Source: Rhizobiales bacterium 2SD
GTDB lineage: Bacteria; Pseudomonadota; Alphaproteobacteria; Rhizobiales; Beijerinckiaceae
NCBI GenBank assembly: GCA_005502805.1
Contig: SCMY01000001.1
Coordinates: forward strand, 620,001-684,000
Direction of reading: 5' to 3'
Length of the DNA stretch: 64,000 nucleotides
Made by a program: the position numbers and the translations under genes. Within the stretch, counting starts at the first letter, position 1. Each line of letters opens with the position of its first letter. Positions 9,212-17,654 of this stretch are shown here, in pieces. The notes under the pieces are model-generated. The model was not told the origin of the DNA. It worked only from the letters and a program-made list of their open reading frames with translations, and made no database searches.

Positions 9212-9252
9212 AACTCCCTTCCCCCTTGCGGGGAAGGGATGGGGATGGGGGG
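9212..9252 (-). repeat. REP-like palindromic repeat unit, copy A
   Basis: On the minus strand it reads as a C-run, then CATCCCCATCCC and an imperfect hairpin CTTCCCC GCAA GGGGGAAG. It resembles the intergenic GC-palindrome elements common in Hyphomicrobiales genomes and is an inverted partner of 9325-9363. Confidence 0.6.
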
Positions 9253-9324
9253 CGAACGACCGGGTACGAGGCGACTTGTAGAAGCGGATCGACCAGATTC
9301 CTGGCGAATTCGCTTCGACTTTAC

Positions 9325-9363
9325 GCCCCCCACCCCTGCCCCTCCCCACGAAGGGGAGGGGTT
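9325..9363 (+). repeat. REP-like palindromic repeat unit, copy B (inverted)
   Basis: On the plus strand it reads as a C-run, then ACCCCTGCC and a hairpin CCCCTCCCC ACGA AGGGGAGGGG. The order of parts is the same as in copy A, but on the opposite strand, so the two copies bracket 72 bp as a large inverted repeat. Confidence 0.6.
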
Positions 9364-9388
9364 CCCGCGCTCCGTCCGCTTGGTCGCC

Positions 9389-10219
9389 TCAGCCCTTGAT
9401 GAAGGCGAGCAGGTCGGCGTTGATCACCTCGGGATGGGTCGTGCACATGCCATGCGGCAGGCCGGCATAGGTCTTCAGCGTGCCGTTCCTGAGCAGCTTG
9501 ACCGAAAGCGGGGCCGAGTCCGCATAGGGGACGATCTGGTCGTCGTCGCCATGCATCACCAGCACCGGCACCTCGATCGCCTTGAGGTCCTCGGTGAAGT
9601 CGGTCTCCGAGAAGGCCTTGATGCAGTCGTAGTGGGCCTTCGTGCCACCCATCATGCCCTGCCGCCACCAATTGTCGATGATGCCCTGCGACACCTTCGC
9701 ACCCTCGCGGTTGAAGCCGTAGAACGGGCCGGCGGGGATATCGATGTAGAACTGGGCGCGATTGGCGACCAGCGCGGCGCGGAAGCCGTCGAAGACCTCG
9801 ATCGGCAGGCCACCCGGGTTCTTGTCGGACTTGACCATGACTGGCGGCACCGCGCCGATCAGCACCGCCTTGGCAACGCGACCGGGCTCGGCGCGGGCAA
9901 CATAGTGGGCGACCTCGCCGCCGCCGGTGGAATGGCCGATATTGACGGCGTTGCGCAGGTTGAGATGCGCAACGAGCTCGGCGACGTCGGCGGCGTAGGT
10001 ATCCATCTCGTTGCCGGTCGCGGTCTGGCTGGAGCGGCCATGGCCGCGGCGGTCATGCGCGATCACCCGGAAACCCTGATGCAGGAAGAACAGCATCTGG
10101 TTGTCCCAGTCGTCGGCGCTCAGCGGCCAGCCATGATGGAAGACGATCGGCTGCGCCTCCTTCGGGCCCCAGTCCTTGTAGAAGATCTCGGTGCCGTCCC
10201 TGGTGGTGATCGTGCTCAT
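9389..10219 (-). CDS. alpha/beta hydrolase, arylesterase / cofactor-free haloperoxidase type
   Basis: A 276-residue alpha/beta hydrolase. The nucleophile elbow GHSTGG sits at 95-100 (Ser97), with oxyanion region [13 protein letters not shown] at 27-39, acid Asp near 226 in [10 protein letters not shown], and His about 256 in [10 protein letters not shown]. This is the full triad of the non-haem chloroperoxidase/arylesterase family, which hydrolyses esters and can perform perhydrolysis. There is no signal peptide, so it is cytoplasmic. It is transcribed divergently from the GlxA-type regulator, which may control it (inference). Confidence 0.92.
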   Translation of the reverse strand: MSTITTRDGTEIFYKDWGPKEAQPIVFHHGWPLSADDWDNQMLFFLHQGFRVIAHDRRGHGRSSQTATGNEMDTYAADVAELVAHLNLRNAVNIGHSTGGGEVAHYVARAEPGRVAKAVLIGAVPPVMVKSDKNPGGLPIEVFDGFRAALVANRAQFYIDIPAGPFYGFNREGAKVSQGIIDNWWRQGMMGGTKAHYDCIKAFSETDFTEDLKAIEVPVLVMHGDDDQIVPYADSAPLSVKLLRNGTLKTYAGLPHGMCTTHPEVINADLLAFIKG

Positions 10220-10341
10220 CTGTAGCTTCCCTCGGCTTTTAGGGCGGCGGGATCGTCGCCCTTCGATGTGGACGGTTATAGGCGGGGCGTTGCATGCTGC
10301 CGCTTGGCGGAACCGACAATCAGCGGGGCAAAACTGACAGC

Positions 10342-11328
10342 ATGACGACGGACAAGCAGATCGTCGCAGAGATCGGGCTCCTGCTCTATCCGGATGTGCA
10401 GCTCGCTGCCGTCTATGGCCTGACCGACCTGTTCCGGATCGCCGGCGAGATGAGCCGGGAGCGCGGCGGACCGGACGCGCCCGTCATCCGCGTCAGTCAT
10501 TGGCGGCAGGCGGCAAACGGCGCCGGCGTGGACTGCGTCTTCGACAGCCATCCCGACCCCGCGCACGATCCAAGCCATCTCATCGCGCCGCCGAGTCTGA
10601 TCATGCCGGCGAAGATGCAGCCGATGAACGATCTCGCGAGCTGGCTGGCCGAGCGCCATGGCGCGGGCGCGACATTGTGCTCGGTCTGCGCCGGCGCCTT
10701 CCTGCTCGGCGAGGCCGGATTGCTGGAAGGCCGCGAGGCGACGACGCATTGGGCCTTCGCCAAGGAGCTGGCGGCCCGCTTTCCGGCCGCGCGCGTCGAT
10801 GCCGACCGCATGGTGATCGACGATGGCGACCTGATCACCGCCGGCGGCATCCTGGCCTGGACCGACCTCGGCCTGACGCTGGTCGAGCGCCTGCTCGGAC
10901 CAAGCGTGATGCTGGAGACCGCGCGCTTCCTGCTGATCGACCCACCCGGACGCAGCCAGCAGCCCTATGGCCATTTCGTGCCGCGGCTCGACCACGGCGA
11001 CGCCGCGATCCTCAAGGTGCAGCACTGGCTGCAGGCGAGCGGGGCGAGGGATCACGACGTCCCGGCGCTGGCGAAGCGTGCCGGGCTGGAGGAGCGCACC
11101 TTCCTGCGTCGCTTCCGCAACGCGACCGGCCTGCGCCCGACCGAATACGCCCAGCAGGTCCGCATCGCCAAGGCGCGCGAGGCGCTGGAACTGAGCCGCC
11201 GCCCCGTCGCGCAGATCGCCTGGGATGTCGGCTACGAGGACGCCTCGGCCTTCCGTAAGCTGTTCCAGCGCATCACCGGGCTCGCCCCGGCCGATTATCG
11301 CCGCCGTTTCGGCGTCGCCGTCGCCTGA
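10342..11328 (+). CDS. GlxA family regulator (DJ-1/PfpI domain + AraC HTH)
   Basis: A 328-residue protein. Residues 1-190 are a DJ-1/PfpI-like class I amidotransferase fold, including the elbow [20 protein letters not shown] where Cys may be retained. Residues 220-325 hold the AraC-type double HTH ([20 protein letters not shown] and [20 protein letters not shown]). GlxA-type regulators sense small metabolites and activate neighbouring genes. ATG 10342 ([12 protein letters not shown]) is chosen. The divergent hydrolase with 122 bp between starts is the obvious candidate target. Effector unknown. Confidence 0.88.
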   Translation: MTTDKQIVAEIGLLLYPDVQLAAVYGLTDLFRIAGEMSRERGGPDAPVIRVSHWRQAANGAGVDCVFDSHPDPAHDPSHLIAPPSLIMPAKMQPMNDLASWLAERHGAGATLCSVCAGAFLLGEAGLLEGREATTHWAFAKELAARFPAARVDADRMVIDDGDLITAGGILAWTDLGLTLVERLLGPSVMLETARFLLIDPPGRSQQPYGHFVPRLDHGDAAILKVQHWLQASGARDHDVPALAKRAGLEERTFLRRFRNATGLRPTEYAQQVRIAKAREALELSRRPVAQIAWDVGYEDASAFRKLFQRITGLAPADYRRRFGVAVA

Positions 11329-11332
11329 ACAG

Positions 11333-12502
11333 CTACAGGCGAAGTGCCGCTCGAACGCGGTCGCCAAGCCCGCGCAGGCGCTCGACCGGTTCATTAGCAT
11401 AGACGAAGCGGATATATTGCGCGCCATGCGTCTCGCCCCAGCCGGCCATGGCGGTAGCGCAGACGCCCTGCTCCAGCAGCCGCTCCGACATCGCCGCGCC
11501 GTCGAGCCCGAAATCCGAGACGCGCAATAGCAGCGACCAGCCGCCGCCTGGGACGCCGACAAGAAGGCCGCGCAGCTCTTCGAGCACGCAATCCCGCCGC
11601 GCTTGCAGCTCATCGACATAAGGAGTCAGCGTCGTCGCGGAATTCTCGAGCGCAGTCGCGACCGCATCCTGCCCGATGCCGACCGGCACCACGACATTGG
11701 CGAGCGACACGGCGACGAGATCGGGCATGAAGGCGTCCGGCGCGACGATCCAGCCGACGCGCCAGCCGATCATCCGCAGCTCCTTGGCGGAGGAGCCGAC
11801 CGTGATCGTCCGATCCGCCATGCCGGGCAGACCGGCCGGATGCAGTACCGGCCGGCGATCGAAGACCAGCCGTTCCATCGCGGTATCGACGATCAGCAAG
11901 AGGTCATGCGCGACGCAAAGCTCGGCGACGAGCGCCCAGTCGCCAGCATCGAGGCAACCGCCGGATGGCATGGACGGCGACATCAGCAGCATTGCCGTGG
12001 TCTTCGGCCCGATGCTGGCGCGCAGCGCCTCGCAGTCGAGGCGCCATTCGCCACCGGGCTCGAAGGCGAACGGCACGAAACGCGGCACTCCGCCGGCGAG
12101 CCTGATACGGTTGATCAACCCGGCATAGGTCGGATCGGTGACGATCACCTCGTCGCCGACTTCGATCGTCGCCAGCAGCACATTCAGGATGCCGGAGAGG
12201 CCGCCGGCCGAGATCACGCAATTGCGCTCGCCGCTATAGCTCGCGCCGGACATGGCCGAGACATGCCGTGCCGCGACCTCGCGCAGGCGGAGTTGGCCAA
12301 CAAATGGCAGATAGCTGTTGTCGGCATCCTCGCTCGCGGCACGGACTGTGCGCGCAATCGCTTCCGGATCCGGGAGGATGTCGGTGTCGAGATTTTCCAG
12401 CCGCAGGAAGTCCTTGCCCGACGCGTCGGCGATTGATCCCATGCGGTCGACGCCGATTCCGGCGATATGGCGCAGACGGGCTGGACGAGAGCGAGACATC
12501 AT
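11333..12502 (-). CDS. PLP-dependent aminotransferase, class I/II fold
   Basis: A 389-residue fold-type I PLP enzyme. The cofactor lysine is Lys240 in SSAKELRMIGWRVGW, the phosphate-binding AGGLSGI turn is near 100-105, and the substrate-contact Arg region FVYANE is near the C-terminus. Two usual motifs are altered: NPNNPTG reads SPSMPSGG (175-182), and the D-E-x-Y motif reads VDTAMERL. The family is therefore clear but the substrate is not; an amino acid aminotransferase of the alanine/valine or aspartate group is possible. It is divergent from the GntR regulator, with a shared operator at 12512-12532. Confidence 0.85.
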   Translation of the reverse strand: MMSRSRPARLRHIAGIGVDRMGSIADASGKDFLRLENLDTDILPDPEAIARTVRAASEDADNSYLPFVGQLRLREVAARHVSAMSGASYSGERNCVISAGGLSGILNVLLATIEVGDEVIVTDPTYAGLINRIRLAGGVPRFVPFAFEPGGEWRLDCEALRASIGPKTTAMLLMSPSMPSGGCLDAGDWALVAELCVAHDLLLIVDTAMERLVFDRRPVLHPAGLPGMADRTITVGSSAKELRMIGWRVGWIVAPDAFMPDLVAVSLANVVVPVGIGQDAVATALENSATTLTPYVDELQARRDCVLEELRGLLVGVPGGGWSLLLRVSDFGLDGAAMSERLLEQGVCATAMAGWGETHGAQYIRFVYANEPVERLRGLGDRVRAALRL

Positions 12503-12511
12503 GGCACCTCA

Positions 12512-12532
12512 TTTCATATATTATCTATGAAA
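12512..12532. promoter_or_regulatory. palindromic operator between aminotransferase and GntR gene
   Basis: A perfect 7-bp inverted repeat TTTCATA / TATGAAA separated by 7 bases. It sits 10 bp from the aminotransferase start and 12 bp before the GntR gene start. Size, AT-richness and position fit a site for the GntR/FadR-type protein encoded next to it (inference). Confidence 0.7.
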
Positions 12533-12543
12533 TCATACGAGAC

Positions 12544-13200
12544 ATGAGCTTTCAAGACGAGACCGAGGCAGGCGCCTCGCTGACCAGCCGCATCGCCAGA
12601 AGCCTGGCGGAGCGCATCCTCACCGGGGGGCTGGCGCCTGGGGCCGCCGTGCGGCAGGACCATGTCGCAGCCGAGTTCGGCGCCAGCCATGTGCCGGTGC
12701 GCGAGGCCTTCCGCACGCTGGAGGCGCAAGGGCTGCTCGTCAGCGAGCCTCGGCGCGGCGTGCGCGTCGCTCCGCTGGAGCCGGGGTTGGTGCTGGAGGT
12801 GACGGCGATGCGCGCCGCATTGGAGGCTCTCGCCCTGCGCCGCGGTTTCCCGAAACTCACCGTCACCGATCTGGAAACGGCCGCGGCAGCCATCGCCGAG
12901 GCGGAGGCGAGTGATGCGGTCCTGATCTGGGAGACGGCCAACCGCCGCTTCCATCACGCCATCACTGCGCCTTGCGGCCTGCCACGCCTGTTGGCGACGA
13001 TCGAGGACCTGCAGCGGACAAGCGCCCGCTTCCTGTTCGCGACCTGGCGGAGCCTCGACTGGCAGCCGCGTTCGGAGGCCGAGCACAGCCAGATCCTCGC
13101 CGAGCTCCGGGCCCGGCGGATCGAGCCTGCCGCACAGGCGCTCGAAGCGCATATCCTAGCCGCTGGCGATGCGCTCGCGGCCAGCTTGACGCGAGCCTGA
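12544..13200 (+). CDS. GntR family transcriptional regulator (FadR/FCD type)
   Basis: A 218-residue regulator. The N-terminal winged helix (residues 10-75) contains LTSRIARSLAERILTGGLAP and VPVREAFRTLEAQGLLVSEP, the GntR signature. An all-helical FCD ligand domain fills residues 85-210. ATG 12544 starts MSFQDETEAGASL. It is transcribed away from the aminotransferase gene and separated from it by a perfect inverted repeat, so autoregulation and control of the aminotransferase are likely (inference). Confidence 0.9.
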   Translation: MSFQDETEAGASLTSRIARSLAERILTGGLAPGAAVRQDHVAAEFGASHVPVREAFRTLEAQGLLVSEPRRGVRVAPLEPGLVLEVTAMRAALEALALRRGFPKLTVTDLETAAAAIAEAEASDAVLIWETANRRFHHAITAPCGLPRLLATIEDLQRTSARFLFATWRSLDWQPRSEAEHSQILAELRARRIEPAAQALEAHILAAGDALAASLTRA

Positions 13201-13302
13201 TCAATTCCAGCCAGCGGCACGGCTTCTGTGCGATAGCGGCCATGCATGGCGCGCTTTGCCGGGCGATTGACCGCGTTCGCGCGCGGGCGCAAGCGTCGTG
13301 GC

Positions 13303-14499
13303 ATGACCACGCTCCCCCTGCCGACCGCCACCCGCCCGCTGATGCCGGTCCTGGCAGCGCTCAGCGTCGCCCATCTGCTCAACGACCTGATCCAGTCGAT
13401 GATCCCAGCGGTCTACCCGCTGATCAAGGAGACCTATCAGCTCGACTTCGTGCAGATCGGCCTGATCACGTTGGCTTTCCAGGTGACGTCCTCGCTGCTG
13501 CAGCCGGTCCTCGGCTACGTCACCGACAAGAAGCCCTGGCCCTATGCGATGGTCGCCGGCATGGGCGCGACGCTGGCCGGGCTGCTGTCGCTCGCCTTCG
13601 CCCATAGCTATCCGATGGTGCTGGTCGCCGCGGCACTGGTCGGCACCGGCTCGGCCGTCTTCCATCCGGAGGCGACCCGCATGGCCCGCCATGCCGCGGC
13701 CGGCAGGCAGGGCTTGGCGCAAGGTGTCTTCCAGGTCGGCGGCCATGCCGGCTACGCGACCGGCCCGCTGCTCGCCGCGGCCGTCGTCGTGCCGAACGGC
13801 CAGCAGAGCCTGTCCTGGTTCTCCGGCATCGTGCTCGTCGCCATGCTGCTGATGGCCTGGATCGGCTCGCGCTACTCTGCCTTCCGCCGGGAGCAGGTCG
13901 CCTCGAAGGCGCATGCCGACGACGTCGCCTCGCATGGCATGTCGCGCGGCAAGGTCCTGCTCGCCATGGCCGTGCTGATCGTCATCCTGTTCTCGAAGAA
14001 CGCCTATACGGCCTCTTTCACCTCCTATTACACCTTCTATCTGATCGAGCGTTTCCAGGTTTCGCTGCAGCTCTCGCAGATCCTGCTTTTCGTTTACCTC
14101 GTCGTCGGCGCTGTCGGCGTGATCATCGGCGGCATGATCGGCGACCGGGTCGGCCGCTACCGCGTGATCTGGCTCTCGATCCTGGGTTGCCTGCCCTTCG
14201 CGCTCGCCTTGCCCTATGCCGATCTGACCTGGACGGTGGTCCTCAGCGTGATCATCAGCTTCATCATGGCCAGCGCCTTTTCGGCGATCCTGATCTACGC
14301 GATCGACCTGGTGCCGCACCGTGTCGGCCTGGTCGGCGGACTGTTCTATGGCCTCGCCTTCGGCCTCGGCGGCGTGGCGGCGGCGGGACTGGGCGCGCTC
14401 GCCGACAAGATCGGCATCATCCAGGTTTTCGCCCTCTGCGCCTGGCTGCCGGCCTTCGGCCTGCTTACCTTCCTGTTGCCGAAGGGCGCGCGCAGCTGA
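13303..14499 (+). CDS. MFS transporter, fosmidomycin-resistance (Fsr) type
   Basis: A 398-residue, about 12-helix major facilitator. Family marks include VAHLLNDLIQSMIPAVYPLI near the N-terminus, DFVQIGLITLAFQVTSSLLQ in helix 2, and GSAVFHPEATRMARHAAAGR in the helix 4-5 region. Fsr exports fosmidomycin in E. coli; relatives are drug/proton antiporters with often unknown physiological substrates. Start ATG 13303. It has its own terminator and is convergent with phaB. It is a paralogue of the truncated gene at 1-494. Confidence 0.88.
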   Translation: MTTLPLPTATRPLMPVLAALSVAHLLNDLIQSMIPAVYPLIKETYQLDFVQIGLITLAFQVTSSLLQPVLGYVTDKKPWPYAMVAGMGATLAGLLSLAFAHSYPMVLVAAALVGTGSAVFHPEATRMARHAAAGRQGLAQGVFQVGGHAGYATGPLLAAAVVVPNGQQSLSWFSGIVLVAMLLMAWIGSRYSAFRREQVASKAHADDVASHGMSRGKVLLAMAVLIVILFSKNAYTASFTSYYTFYLIERFQVSLQLSQILLFVYLVVGAVGVIIGGMIGDRVGRYRVIWLSILGCLPFALALPYADLTWTVVLSVIISFIMASAFSAILIYAIDLVPHRVGLVGGLFYGLAFGLGGVAAAGLGALADKIGIIQVFALCAWLPAFGLLTFLLPKGARS

Positions 14500-14525
14500 T
14501 CTGCGCAGGCGTGACGGAAAGAGGA

Positions 14526-14553
14526 AAGGGCGGAGCCGGCAGGCCCCGCCCTT
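14526..14553. terminator. bidirectional terminator hairpin between MFS gene and phaB
   Basis: An 8-bp stem AAGGGCGG / CCGCCCTT with a 12-base loop lies between the convergent stop codons at 14499 and 14578. There is no long T tract, but the placement is convincing. Confidence 0.6.
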
Positions 14554-14577
14554 CCTGTATCCGCCGACGGAGCGGCT

Positions 14578-15303
14578 TCAGGCCATATATTGTCCGCCAT
14601 TGGCGGAGAGGGTCGAGCCGGTGATGAAGCCGGCCTCGTCGCTGGCCAGGAACACCACCGCCCGTGCGATCTCCTCGGGCTCGCCAAGGCGCCCGACCGG
14701 GATATGCGGCAGGATCGACTTCTCGATCACGGCCGGGTCGATCGCCTTGACCATTTCGGTCGCGATGTAGCCCGGGCAGATCGCGTTCACTGTGATGCCA
14801 GCCCGCGCGCCCTCCTGCGCTAGCGCCTTGACGAAGCCGATGTCGCCGGCCTTGGCGGCGGAGTAGTTGACCTGACCCATCTGGCCCTTCTGACCGTTGA
14901 TCGACGAGATGCAGATGACGCGGCCGAACTTGCGCGAGCGCATGCCTTCCCAGACCGGGCGGGTCATGTTGAAAAGCGAGTTGAGGTTGGTGTTGATGAC
15001 CGCGTCCCACTGTTCCTTGGTCATCTTGTGGAACATGCCGTCGCGGGTGATGCCGGCATTGTTGACGAGCACGTCGACCGGCCCGAGCTCGGCCTCGACC
15101 TTGGCGATCCCGGCGACGCAGGAATCATAGTCCGAGACGTCCCATTTATAGGTCTTGATGCCGGTCTCGGCGGTGAACTTGGCAGCCGCCTCGTCATTGC
15201 CGGCATAGCTCGCCGCCACAGAGTAGCCGGCCGCCTTCAAGCCCTTCGAGATCGCAGCGCCGATGCCGCGCGAGCCCCCTGTCACCAATGCAACCTTAGC
15301 CAT
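14578..15303 (-). CDS. phaB: acetoacetyl-CoA reductase
   Basis: A 241-residue short-chain dehydrogenase. It has the NADPH-binding TGGSRGIGAAI loop at 8-18, NNAG at about 83-86, catalytic Ser in CISSINGQKGQMGQ, and the Y-S-A-A-K pair in VNYSAAKAGDIGF. Length and the SSINGQKGQ segment are diagnostic of PhaB, which reduces acetoacetyl-CoA to (R)-3-hydroxybutyryl-CoA for polyhydroxybutyrate. It is last in a phaA-DUF1737-phaB run on the minus strand. No phaC is in the window. Confidence 0.96.
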   Translation of the reverse strand: MAKVALVTGGSRGIGAAISKGLKAAGYSVAASYAGNDEAAAKFTAETGIKTYKWDVSDYDSCVAGIAKVEAELGPVDVLVNNAGITRDGMFHKMTKEQWDAVINTNLNSLFNMTRPVWEGMRSRKFGRVICISSINGQKGQMGQVNYSAAKAGDIGFVKALAQEGARAGITVNAICPGYIATEMVKAIDPAVIEKSILPHIPVGRLGEPEEIARAVVFLASDEAGFITGSTLSANGGQYMA

Positions 15304-15343
15304 CGTCGTCTTCTCCCTCTTAGACGCGGCTATGAAGGCCGCG

Positions 15344-15559
15344 TTATTCTTTGCTGAGATCGAGACCGGGCTCGTAAGTCCGGTCCACGTCCTTGATGAT
15401 CGCCTGGCCGCAGATCACCCGCCCCGCCTTCTCGTCATAGGCCAGGGTCGGGTGTCCGTAGAGAATCCAGCCACGGCTCAGCGCTTCCGAGACCCGATGA
15501 CAGAACGAGGCGTCATCGGGGCCGGTGAGATAGCGGTAGAGCGTGGTCTGCTTCGGCAT
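15344..15559 (-). CDS. DUF1737 small protein between phaA and phaB
   Basis: A 71-residue protein starting MPKQTTLYRYLTGPDDASFC at ATG 15559. The short fold with RVSEALSRGWILYGHPTLAY and the closing QAIIKDVD pattern matches DUF1737. Function is not established; relatives are small cytoplasmic proteins often found near beta-oxidation or pha genes. It lies 13 bp downstream of phaA and 40 bp upstream of phaB, so it is almost certainly cotranscribed with them. An upstream ATG at 15613 would overlap phaA and is less likely. Confidence 0.85.
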   Translation of the reverse strand: MPKQTTLYRYLTGPDDASFCHRVSEALSRGWILYGHPTLAYDEKAGRVICGQAIIKDVDRTYEPGLDLSKE

Positions 15560-15572
15560 GGCGGAGTGCTGC

Positions 15573-16751
15573 TCAGCGCTCCACCGCCAGGGCAATGCCC
15601 ATGCCGCCGCCAATGCAGAGCGTGGCGAGGCCCTTCTTGGCGTCGCGCTTGGCCATTTCGTGCAGCAGCGTCACCAGCACGCGCGCGCCCGACGCGCCGA
15701 TCGGATGGCCGATCGCGATCGCGCCGCCATTGACGTTGACGATGTCGGGGTTCCAGCCCAGGTCCTTGTTCACCGCCAGCGCCTGCGCCGCGAAGGCCTC
15801 GTTGGCCTCGACCAGGTCGAGATCGCCGACCTTCCAGCCAGCCTTCTCCAGCGCCTTGCGCGTCGCCGGGATCGGGCCCGAGCCCATGATCGCCGGATCG
15901 ACGCCGGCCGTCGCCCAGGAGGCGATGCGGGCGAGCGGCGTCAGGCCACGCTTGCTCGCCTCCTTCGCCGTCATCAGCACCAGCGCGGCAGCGCCGTCAT
16001 TGATGCCCGAGGCATTGCCGGCAGTGACCGTGCCGTCCTTCGAGAAGGCGGGCCGGAGCTTGGCCATCGCCTCGAGCGTCGCGCCGTCGCGGATGTACTC
16101 ATCGGTATCGACGACGATGTCGCCCTTGCGCGTCGAGATCGTGATCGGGGCGATCTCGTCCTTGAAGCGGCCAGCCTTGCGGGCGGCCTCGGCCTTGTTC
16201 TGCGAGCCTACGGCGAAGCGGTCCTGCTCCTCGCGGCTGATCTGCCATTTCGCCGCGACGTTCTCCGCCGTGGTGCCCATGTGGTAGCCGTGGAAGATGT
16301 CCCAGAGGCCATCCTTGATCATCGTGTCGATGAACTTGACGTCGCCCATCTTGGTACCGGCGCGCATATGCGAGGCGTGGGCCGAGAGTGACATCGATTC
16401 CTGGCCGCCGGCCACGATGATGTCGGCATCGCCATTGGCGATCTGCTGCATGCCGATCGCGACCGCGCGCAGGCCCGAGCCGCAGACCTGGTTGAGGCCC
16501 CAGGCGGTCGAGCCCTGCGGCACGCCGGCATCGACCGCCGCCTTGCGGGCCGGGTTCTGGCCCTGCGCCGCGGTCAGGACCTGGCCGAGGATGACCTCGT
16601 CGACCTCGCCCGCGTCGACCTTGGCGCGCTTCAGCACTTCCTTGATCACGGCCGAGCCGAGATCATGAGCCGGCGTATTGGCGAAAGCGCCGTTGAAGGC
16701 TCCGACCGCGGTGCGCGCGGCGCCGACGATCACGATGTCATTCTCGGCCAT
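15573..16751 (-). CDS. phaA: acetyl-CoA C-acetyltransferase (beta-ketothiolase)
   Basis: A 392-residue thiolase. The acyl-accepting Cys is in [10 protein letters not shown] (Cys90), the His is in [12 protein letters not shown] near 349, and the second catalytic Cys is in LCIGGGMG near 379. It condenses two acetyl-CoA into acetoacetyl-CoA, the first step of polyhydroxybutyrate synthesis. It leads the phaA-DUF1737-phaB operon and is divergent from the regulator gene phaR, whose predicted binding palindrome lies in the shared 250-bp promoter region. Confidence 0.96.
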   Translation of the reverse strand: MAENDIVIVGAARTAVGAFNGAFANTPAHDLGSAVIKEVLKRAKVDAGEVDEVILGQVLTAAQGQNPARKAAVDAGVPQGSTAWGLNQVCGSGLRAVAIGMQQIANGDADIIVAGGQESMSLSAHASHMRAGTKMGDVKFIDTMIKDGLWDIFHGYHMGTTAENVAAKWQISREEQDRFAVGSQNKAEAARKAGRFKDEIAPITISTRKGDIVVDTDEYIRDGATLEAMAKLRPAFSKDGTVTAGNASGINDGAAALVLMTAKEASKRGLTPLARIASWATAGVDPAIMGSGPIPATRKALEKAGWKVGDLDLVEANEAFAAQALAVNKDLGWNPDIVNVNGGAIAIGHPIGASGARVLVTLLHEMAKRDAKKGLATLCIGGGMGIALAVER

Positions 16752-16902
16752 GGGGCTCGTCCTCCGGTTTTCTCCCGCCGGCCACGCGGCGCAGCGACTT
16801 CCCGCCCACCTTCGAAGGGCAAAACGACGCCGTCAAGACGGCTAAGCGACCAAGCTCATCTTCAAGGCAGTCTCGGCTTGGCAGCGCCTTGCGCTTAAAA
16901 AA

Positions 16903-16913
16903 CTTGCAGCAAG
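16903..16913. promoter_or_regulatory. TGC-rich palindrome, candidate PhaR site
   Basis: CTTGC-A-GCAAG, a perfect 11-bp palindrome in the phaA/phaR intergenic region, with another TGC-rich stretch just to its left (16876-16896). PhaR proteins of Paracoccus and Rhodobacter bind TGC/GCA-rich inverted sequences. Assignment here is by position and resemblance only. Confidence 0.5.
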
Positions 16914-17001
16914 CGGCCGAAGAGTTATCGTTCCTTCCGGGACCGATCTCCGGCCTTGCCCGATCCCTGGGTTATGGCCGCAACATGCCGTGTGGATGTC
17001 G

Positions 17002-17577
17002 ATGGCCAGCGACAAAGAACCGACTGTCATCAAGAAATACGCCAATCGCCGGCTATACCACACGGGTACGAGCTCCTACGTCACGCTGGAGGATCTGGCC
17101 GGTCTGGTCCGCAAGGGCGAAGACTTCGTCGTCTACGACGCCAAGAGCGGCGAGGACATCACCCGCTCGGTGCTGGCCCAGATCATCTTCGAGGAAGAGA
17201 GCAAGGACGGGCAGAATCTCCTGCCGATCACCTTCCTGCGCCAGCTGATCCGCTTCTATGGCGACAGCATGCAGGCGCTGGTGCCACGCTATCTCGAGTT
17301 CTCGATGGAGAATCTGACGCAGGATCAGAACAAGATCCGCGAGCAGATGAGCAAGGCTTTCGGGACGGGCGCGATCGATGCGCTCCAGGCGCAGACGCGC
17401 GCCAACATGCAGATGTTCACCGAGGCGTTCCGGCTGTTCAACCCGTTCGCAGCGGCTGCTGCCGCGAAGGGGCGTGGCGAAACGCCGACCCAGGGCGAGA
17501 GCGGCGAGCTCGGCGATCTCAAGCGCGAGCTCAACGAGATGCGCGAGCGGCTCGACCGGCTGGCCAAGGACAAGTGA
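17002..17577 (+). CDS. phaR: polyhydroxyalkanoate synthesis repressor
   Basis: A 191-residue protein. The N-terminal 110 residues form the PHB/PHA accumulation regulator DNA-binding domain (VIKKYANRRLYHTGTSSYVT, then LEDLAGLVRKGEDFVVYDAK and the PHB-accumulation repeat around EDITRSVLAQIIFEEESKDG). The C-terminus is a charged helix. PhaR binds PHB granules and DNA and derepresses phasin genes when polymer is present. ATG 17002 (MASDKEPTV) is chosen; ATG 16996 or GTG 16990 would add 2-4 residues. It is divergent from phaA. Confidence 0.95.
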   Translation: MASDKEPTVIKKYANRRLYHTGTSSYVTLEDLAGLVRKGEDFVVYDAKSGEDITRSVLAQIIFEEESKDGQNLLPITFLRQLIRFYGDSMQALVPRYLEFSMENLTQDQNKIREQMSKAFGTGAIDALQAQTRANMQMFTEAFRLFNPFAAAAAAKGRGETPTQGESGELGDLKRELNEMRERLDRLAKDK

Positions 17578-17588
17578 CGCGGCACGGT

Positions 17589-17612
17589 CTGCTCGGGCTC
17601 AAGCCCGAGCAG
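17589..17612. terminator. palindromic hairpin between phaR and the EAL gene
   Basis: An 11-bp perfect stem CTGCTCGGGCT / AGCCCGAGCAG with a two-base centre, placed between convergent genes just after the phaR stop. No T tract follows, so it is either a weak terminator or a cruciform-type element. Confidence 0.55.
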
Positions 17613-17654
17613 GTCTGGTAACACAGCCCCTTACGGGGTCGAACGCCGAGGATG

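Larger units (their letters stand above)
9084..9388. other. gene-free interval between two minus-strand genes
   Basis: About 305 bases with no convincing gene. It holds two similar GC-rich palindromic units facing each other (annotated separately) and otherwise nothing recognisable. Confidence 0.7.
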
